A stretch of 19,398 nucleotides of DNA from an uncultured Eubacteriales bacterium (GTDB lineage: Bacteria; Bacillota; Clostridia; HGM11514), in assembly GCA_902492655.1 (NCBI GenBank), contig CABUMF010000038.1:1-19398 (forward strand). Direction: 5' to 3'. The notes under the pieces are model-generated. The model was not told where the DNA came from. It ran no database searches and was given only the letters and a program-made list of their open reading frames with translations. This document shows positions 15,435 through 19,398 of this stretch, piece after piece. The translations under genes and the position numbers were made by a program. Numbering within the stretch: position 1 is the first letter of the stretch; every line of letters begins with the position of its first letter.

Positions 15435-15476
15435 AAAAAGCAATGCCGCAGTAAACAAGCTGCGGCTTTGCTTTTT
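15435..15476. terminator. Bidirectional terminator closing the amino-sugar operon
   Basis: A 17-bp stem with one T-T mismatch (15435-15451 with 15460-15476), an 8-base loop, and a T-run on each strand. It closes the + strand operon right after the AraC-type stop. On the - strand it follows the stop of the 54-residue gene at 15475. Confidence 0.9.
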
Positions 15477-15639
15477 AAAGATCATCTGCATCCTGAACCG
15501 GCTTTTCGTATTTTCTTTCCGGACATCCGGTCCAACTGCCGTCGGGGTCGGAATTAACCTCTTTTCCGGTTTCGGTATATTCCTTTATAACCTCTTCAGA
15601 AATCTTTTCCGACGACTTCTTCTTTTTCTTTATATTCAA
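15475..15639 (-). CDS. Small conserved-looking protein, 54 aa, TTG start
   Basis: A short frame read on the - strand encodes a protein with a Lys-rich start (MNIKKKKKSSEK), a middle helix (ISEEVIKEYTETG), and the sequence DPDGSWTGCPERKYEKP followed by the end PVQDADDL. The D-x-x-GS-(Y/W)-TG-x-P and PVQDADDL-type ending resemble a family of very small uncharacterised clostridial proteins that I recall; function unknown. The TTG (15639-15637) is the first possible start, since an in-frame TAA lies two codons before it. GGTGAT stands 5-6 bases upstream. It begins 12 bases after the flippase stop, so it is probably translated from the same mRNA, and it ends exactly at the bidirectional terminator. 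No membrane segment; likely cytoplasmic. Confidence 0.75.
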   Translation of the reverse strand: MNIKKKKKSSEKISEEVIKEYTETGKEVNSDPDGSWTGCPERKYEKPVQDADDL

Positions 15640-15651
15640 TTTTTATCACCG

Positions 15652-17181
15652 TTAATTATTCTGCTCCGCTTTTAATAATTTATTCTTCGATACAAATATA
15701 TTTTTGATCCAAATTCGGTCATCACGGGTAAATCCTCCCAAAATAGAAACAAAACATAAATACAGCAGAACGCAAATCGGAAGCTTTATCAAAAAACAAA
15801 AGGAGCTCAAAAACAGTGTGATTATAATGCAACAAATGATTACCGAAACAAACGGAACAACAATGCTTCGGTAAATCCGAATGCTGACCGACGAAATCTT
15901 CAGAAGCCTCATGAAGCTGAGCGCGAAATTAAGTATTTCTCCGGCGCACACCGTAAAAAGATAGCCGTATATTCCAAAACGAGGCAACAAAAAAATTACC
16001 ATTAAAAGGCAGAAGCACGAATCAATAATGTTTATTTCCATTGATTTGACTTGCTCGTTGAGCCCTTTGAGCATACTGTCTACGGTATTATCAAGATACA
16101 TCACGGGGATAATAAGTGAAAATATCCGTATGTAGAACGCCGCACTGTCATCCTGACACAGCATCGCCGCTATATCCTTTGAAAAAAAGAAAACAAATCC
16201 TGCGCAAAAAGCAGAAAAAATAAGAGTAAGCTGTACGGACCTCTCAATAATGTAATGTATATTTCTGCTGCTTTTAATGTCCGAACATTTTGCATGAGCT
16301 CCGGCAAGCTCGGGAACGGTAAGCGACGCAAAGGAAAACAAAAGCGTTGACGGAAACAAAACAACCGGCAAAGCAATTCCGTGGATAGCCCCGAAGGCTG
16401 AAGCCGCAGACTCCTCCGACATTCCAAATCTCACAAGTGCAAAGGGAACGAGAAGATTTTTTACCGTCATAAGCCCGCATCTTAAATAGCTTGAAAACGC
16501 CATTGGGAGCGCAAGCGGTAAAAGCTTTCCGCACGGCGCACTTTGTTCCTTTTTATCCCTTCTTCGGTCGAGAAAATATACAAAGCCCGAAAAGACTGCC
16601 CCTATCGCCTCCGAAATAACAGAAGCCGCCATAACCATAATGCAAGGATTTTCTTTTCGCTCCAAAAGGAAAAGAGCCGCAAGCACAAGCTTTAGTACTT
16701 GAACCGAAACCTTAATAAAGGACTCCTTGTATGCACGGCGCACTGCGGTTAAATAGCCTGATATTGCCGAAAGGCAGGAAACAACCGGAAGAGAAACCGC
16801 AAAAATTTTCAGGCAAATATCAGCATCCGGATATTTTATAAACCTGTCTGACAAAACGCCCGACAGGGCAAATAAAATCAATCCTCCGCCGATTCCGAAA
16901 AACAATGCATACGCAAAACAGTTTTTCATTATTTTATGAACATTGCCGCCGTTTTTGCTTATCCCCTCCGCGCAAAGACGCATTGCCGCAAAATTTATCC
17001 CGGAAATTGCAAAAGTAACGCCGAATGAGCAAACGGACATTATAAGCTGAAATTTTCCGAGAACTGCCGAGCCTGCGGATTTTGTTATAAGGAGATTGAA
17101 CCAAACTCCGCACAAGCCCGTTATAACAGCGGTTGCGGATATAGCTAAACCGTTGATTACCAATAGCCTTATTTTTCTCAT
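15652..17181 (-). CDS. SpoVB/PST-type polysaccharide (lipid-linked oligosaccharide) flippase
   Basis: A 509-residue integral membrane protein of the MOP superfamily, with about 14 hydrophobic segments, that would move lipid-linked glycan precursors across the membrane. The first segment (about residues 5-30) and the following GKFQLIMSVCSFGVTFAISG block (42-61) resemble SpoVB and YtgP-like transporters used in spore cortex or capsule synthesis. The ATG at 17181 is chosen over an in-frame GTG at 17223, because that GTG lies inside the terminator stem of the upstream permease gene. A weak GGGATGG SD precedes the ATG. The 54-residue gene follows 12 bases after the stop. Whether it is true SpoVB (cortex) or another PST family member cannot be settled from sequence. 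Confidence 0.85.
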   Translation of the reverse strand: MRKIRLLVINGLAISATAVITGLCGVWFNLLITKSAGSAVLGKFQLIMSVCSFGVTFAISGINFAAMRLCAEGISKNGGNVHKIMKNCFAYALFFGIGGGLILFALSGVLSDRFIKYPDADICLKIFAVSLPVVSCLSAISGYLTAVRRAYKESFIKVSVQVLKLVLAALFLLERKENPCIMVMAASVISEAIGAVFSGFVYFLDRRRDKKEQSAPCGKLLPLALPMAFSSYLRCGLMTVKNLLVPFALVRFGMSEESAASAFGAIHGIALPVVLFPSTLLFSFASLTVPELAGAHAKCSDIKSSRNIHYIIERSVQLTLIFSAFCAGFVFFFSKDIAAMLCQDDSAAFYIRIFSLIIPVMYLDNTVDSMLKGLNEQVKSMEINIIDSCFCLLMVIFLLPRFGIYGYLFTVCAGEILNFALSFMRLLKISSVSIRIYRSIVVPFVSVIICCIIITLFLSSFCFLIKLPICVLLYLCFVSILGGFTRDDRIWIKNIFVSKNKLLKAEQNN

Positions 17182-17198
17182 AAAAAACCATCCCAAGA

Positions 17199-17234
17199 AA
17201 AAATAGATAGCGAATTTCTTCACTATCTATTTTT
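17199..17234 (-). terminator. Rho-independent terminator of the purine permease gene
   Basis: A perfect 12-bp AT-rich stem (aaaaatagatag, 17199-17210, with 17223-17234), a 12-base loop and a T-run when read on the - strand. It lies between the permease stop (17256) and the flippase start (17181). Confidence 0.72.
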
Positions 17235-17255
17235 ATTCCCGGGTTATTGTTTTTA

Positions 17256-18674
17256 TCACACAACAAGGAAGAATTTTACGAGAAAGAGAATTGCAATGGC
17301 ATAAGTCAAAATCGAAACATCCTTTGCCTTGCCGGTGAATACTTTGATAACGGTATATGCTATAAGTCCAAGCCCGATACCATGACCGATCGAGCCCGAA
17401 ATCGGCATACAAATAAGCATGAGTGCCGCAGGAAGAGCCTGGGTAATATCGCTAAGGTCGATATTTTTAAGTCCGCCAAGCATAAGAATACCTACATAAA
17501 TGAGTGCCGATGATGTAGCCGCCGCAGGGATAATTGCCGCAATCGGAGCAATAAACATACAAAGAAGGAACATAATGCCGGTGGTCAATGCCGTAAGCCC
17601 TGTTCTTCCGCCTGCCTCAACTCCCGATGCCGATTCAATAAATGTGGTAACCGTTGAAGTACCGGTTACAGAGCCGGCGAGAGTTCCGACAGCGTCTGCC
17701 ACAAGTGCAGGCTTCATTCCCGGCATATTTCCGTCCTTATCAACCATTCCGGCACGGGATGCGGTTCCAACCAGGGTGCCTATAGTATCAAACATATCAA
17801 TCATGCAGAATGTGATAACAAGAGTAATAACCGTAAACCAACCGATTTGCATAAGGTTTGAGAAATTGAACTTGAACAGCGTTGTTTCTGCCATATCGCC
17901 GAATTGAGGAATAAACGATGCGGTTTTAAGAGATTCAAAGGGATTGATCTTAAGAAATGCCGCTTCCCCTGCCCAATAAACGGCTGAAGCTGCGAGTATT
18001 CCTATTAAAACCGAACCTTTTACCTTTTTGTGCGCAAGAATTGCAATTATAAAAAGACCTATAAACATTGTAACGACCGTAAGCACCATCATGCCGTAGC
18101 CGTCGCCCATATTAGTCTTTGAAAGCGATGGTGTAAGCGCACCGAAAAAGTCACGCATTACATAAAAAGATTCACCTTCGGAATTGAATACGCCCGCATT
18201 TGAGCCAAAGCCGATGTTCAAAAGCATAAGTCCGATTGCCGGAGCTATGGCAAACCTGATTCCCACAGGAATTGCATTTACAATCTTTTCTCTGACATTG
18301 AGAACTGAAAGTATTAAAAATACCACACCTTCAATAAATATAATGCAAAGCCCGGCTTGAAAGGATTCTACATAAGAAAGTCCCGAAATGCTTGCGATGT
18401 TTGCAACAACGATTGCAAAAAAGCTGTTAAGTCCCATTCCGGGTGCCATTGCAAAGGGCTTGTTTGCGGCAAATGCCATAACAAAAGTACCTACCGCAGA
18501 TGCAATACAAGTTGCCAAAAATACACTGTTCCAAAGTTTAGGGCCGCCGTTTGCGCCAAATCCGGTTAAGAGGTTCGGATTAAGAGCAATGATATACGCC
18601 ATAGTCATAAAGGTTGTAAGACCTGCCAAAATTTCAGTCTTTACCGTTGTCTTGTTTTCTTTAAGTTTAAACAT
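17256..18674 (-). CDS. AzgA/PbuG-type (NCS2) purine permease
   Basis: A 472-residue membrane transporter of the AzgA-like branch of NCS2, expected to import hypoxanthine, guanine or adenine with protons. Family signatures are MAPGMGLNSFFA (76-87), DMFDTIGTLVG (293-303) and GTSTVTTFIESASGVEAGGR (338-357). Twelve to fourteen hydrophobic segments cover the protein, and its length is normal for the family. GGAG (about 18686-18683, read on the - strand) precedes the ATG. The 69 bases upstream hold the terminator of the ABC ATPase gene. No purine riboswitch fits there, although PbuG-type genes often have one, and no clear promoter is seen. Resolution to PbuG, PbuO or AdeQ-like is not possible by eye. 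Confidence 0.93.
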   Translation of the reverse strand: MFKLKENKTTVKTEILAGLTTFMTMAYIIALNPNLLTGFGANGGPKLWNSVFLATCIASAVGTFVMAFAANKPFAMAPGMGLNSFFAIVVANIASISGLSYVESFQAGLCIIFIEGVVFLILSVLNVREKIVNAIPVGIRFAIAPAIGLMLLNIGFGSNAGVFNSEGESFYVMRDFFGALTPSLSKTNMGDGYGMMVLTVVTMFIGLFIIAILAHKKVKGSVLIGILAASAVYWAGEAAFLKINPFESLKTASFIPQFGDMAETTLFKFNFSNLMQIGWFTVITLVITFCMIDMFDTIGTLVGTASRAGMVDKDGNMPGMKPALVADAVGTLAGSVTGTSTVTTFIESASGVEAGGRTGLTALTTGIMFLLCMFIAPIAAIIPAAATSSALIYVGILMLGGLKNIDLSDITQALPAALMLICMPISGSIGHGIGLGLIAYTVIKVFTGKAKDVSILTYAIAILFLVKFFLVV

Positions 18675-18699
18675 TTTATTTTCTCCTTTTCAAAGCAAA

Positions 18700-18728
18700 C
18701 AAAAAGCGACTCCTCCGAGCCGCTGTTT
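18700..18728 (-). terminator. Rho-independent terminator of the ABC ATPase gene
   Basis: Read on the - strand: an 8-bp stem (18724-18717 with 18712-18705, one G-U pair), a GGAG loop and TTTTT. A partial outer pairing of AAACAAAC with GTTTG extends it. It lies 16 bases after the ATPase stop and just before the permease SD. Confidence 0.8.
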
Positions 18729-18743
18729 GTTTCTTAAAAACAA

Positions 18744-19398
18744 TTAGTGAATAATTGCAAGCTCTGTATCCTTATCAAACAAATGAGCCTTTGTCATATC
18801 AAGTGCGATCTGAATTGTATCGCCAACCTGGGCGGTTGTTCTCGGGTCAACTCTTGCAACACAGCTTGTTTCACCGATGTTCATATAAAGATAGGTTTCA
18901 GAACCCATTTTTTCGGTAACGGTAATCTTAGCTTCGCAGACATACTCGGGGAATGCCGAGATGTGAGCCTGATCGTCATAAATATTTTCAGGTCTGATAC
19001 CGAACACAACTTCTTTACCTGCATAAGAATCAAGCTCAGGTGTTGCTTTTCCGTCGGGAAGCTTAACCTCTGTTCCTGCAAACTGCAGATAGAAGCCGTT
19101 GTCTTTCTTTTCAAGCTTGCAGTCGATAAAGTTCATCTGAGGGCTGCCCATGAAGCCTGCAACAAAAAGATTAACGGGATAATCATAAAGATTCTGAGGT
19201 GTGTCAACCTGCTGAATGAATCCGTCCTTCATAACAACGATTCTCGTACCCATTGTCATAGCTTCAGTCTGGTCATGAGTAACATAGATAAATGTTGTTC
19301 CGAGGCTGTGGTGAAGCTTGCTGATTTCTGTTCTCATCTGAACACGAAGCTTAGCATCAAGGTTTGAAAGAGGTTCGTCCATAAGGAATACCTTAGGA
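18744..19398 (-). CDS. Sugar ABC transporter ATP-binding protein, MsmX/UgpC/MalK type (partial, C-terminal)
   Basis: This ATPase subunit powers a carbohydrate importer from the cytoplasmic face of the membrane. The gene enters from the right edge. The frame stays open upstream of the ATG at 19382, reading PKVFLMDEP, so that ATG is internal and not a start. Visible are Walker B (VFLMDEP), the D-loop SNLD, the H-loop His in YVTHDQTEAM, and the C-terminal regulatory OB/TOBE region with VFGIRPENIYDD, typical of MsmX/MsmK/UgpC. Walker A and the LSGGQ signature lie outside the window. The terminator right after it shows that no permease gene follows, consistent with an orphan multitask ATPase of the MsmX kind serving several importers. 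That reading is inferred. Confidence 0.93.
   Translation of the reverse strand, partial: PKVFLMDEPLSNLDAKLRVQMRTEISKLHHSLGTTFIYVTHDQTEAMTMGTRIVVMKDGFIQQVDTPQNLYDYPVNLFVAGFMGSPQMNFIDCKLEKKDNGFYLQFAGTEVKLPDGKATPELDSYAGKEVVFGIRPENIYDDQAHISAFPEYVCEAKITVTEKMGSETYLYMNIGETSCVARVDPRTTAQVGDTIQIALDMTKAHLFDKDTELAIIH

Noticed and set aside
17182..17223. GTG start at 17223 for the flippase
   Set aside because: It falls inside the terminator stem of the permease gene, and the extra residues are not needed by the fold.
18675..18743. Purine riboswitch before the AzgA/PbuG-type permease
   Set aside because: Only 69 bases are available, filled by a terminator hairpin and SD; the conserved purine aptamer core is not seen.
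18747..19367. 206-codon + strand frame
   Set aside because: Antisense to the ABC ATPase with clear Walker B and H-loop; no SD and no recognisable protein.

Overview
The window looks like chromosome from a spore-forming Bacillota of class Clostridia, probably a gut or plant-fibre-associated lineage; the genus cannot be fixed from sequence alone. The evidence is a SpoIVB sporulation peptidase, a SpoVB/PST-type flippase, GGAGG-type ribosome binding sites, AT-rich intergenic DNA with sigma-A-like promoters, and an archaeal/eukaryotic-type (ProS3) prolyl-tRNA synthetase. No rRNA, tRNA, CRISPR array, insertion sequence or phage gene was seen, and no gene-free stretch exceeds about 170 bases.

Left region (1-5469, + strand): the 3' end of murA, then spoIVB closed by a strong terminator. 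Next comes a monocistronic gene for a 1214-residue secreted SGNH/GDSL esterase with duplicated carbohydrate-binding-like and Ig-like modules. It has its own promoter, with an inverted repeat over the -35 box, and a long bidirectional terminator shared with the convergent proS.

Middle-left region (5486-9110, - strand): a compact four-gene operon read right to left. It runs lrp/AsnC regulator, class I/II aminotransferase (ATGA overlap), trmL tRNA 2'-O-methyltransferase (TTG start just after the aminotransferase stop), then proS. A promoter with a palindrome at its -35 box precedes lrp. Divergent from it is a small orphan gene (117 aa, unknown function), followed by two overlapping, mutually exclusive perfect hairpins.

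Centre (9721-15476, + strand): the most interesting part. A six-gene operon starts from a near-consensus promoter with a 17-base palindrome over the -10 region. It encodes a divergent NagB-like deaminase, a xylose-isomerase-like TIM-barrel isomerase/epimerase, two different Gfo/Idh/MocA oxidoreductases, a divergent NagA-like deacetylase, and an AraC-family regulator. It contains no kinase and no transporter. The gene content suggests catabolism of an unusual N-acetylated amino sugar or amino-sugar glycoside, in which keto/epimerase chemistry precedes or replaces hydrolysis, and then deacetylation and deamination follow. The substrate is unknown and the pathway is an inference.

Right region (15475-19398, - strand): a 54-residue small protein with a TTG start, the SpoVB-like flippase just upstream of it, an AzgA/PbuG-type purine permease, and the C-terminal part of an MsmX/UgpC-type sugar ABC-transporter ATPase that runs off the window. 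Terminators separate the last three genes, so they are probably independent units apart from the flippase/small-protein pair.
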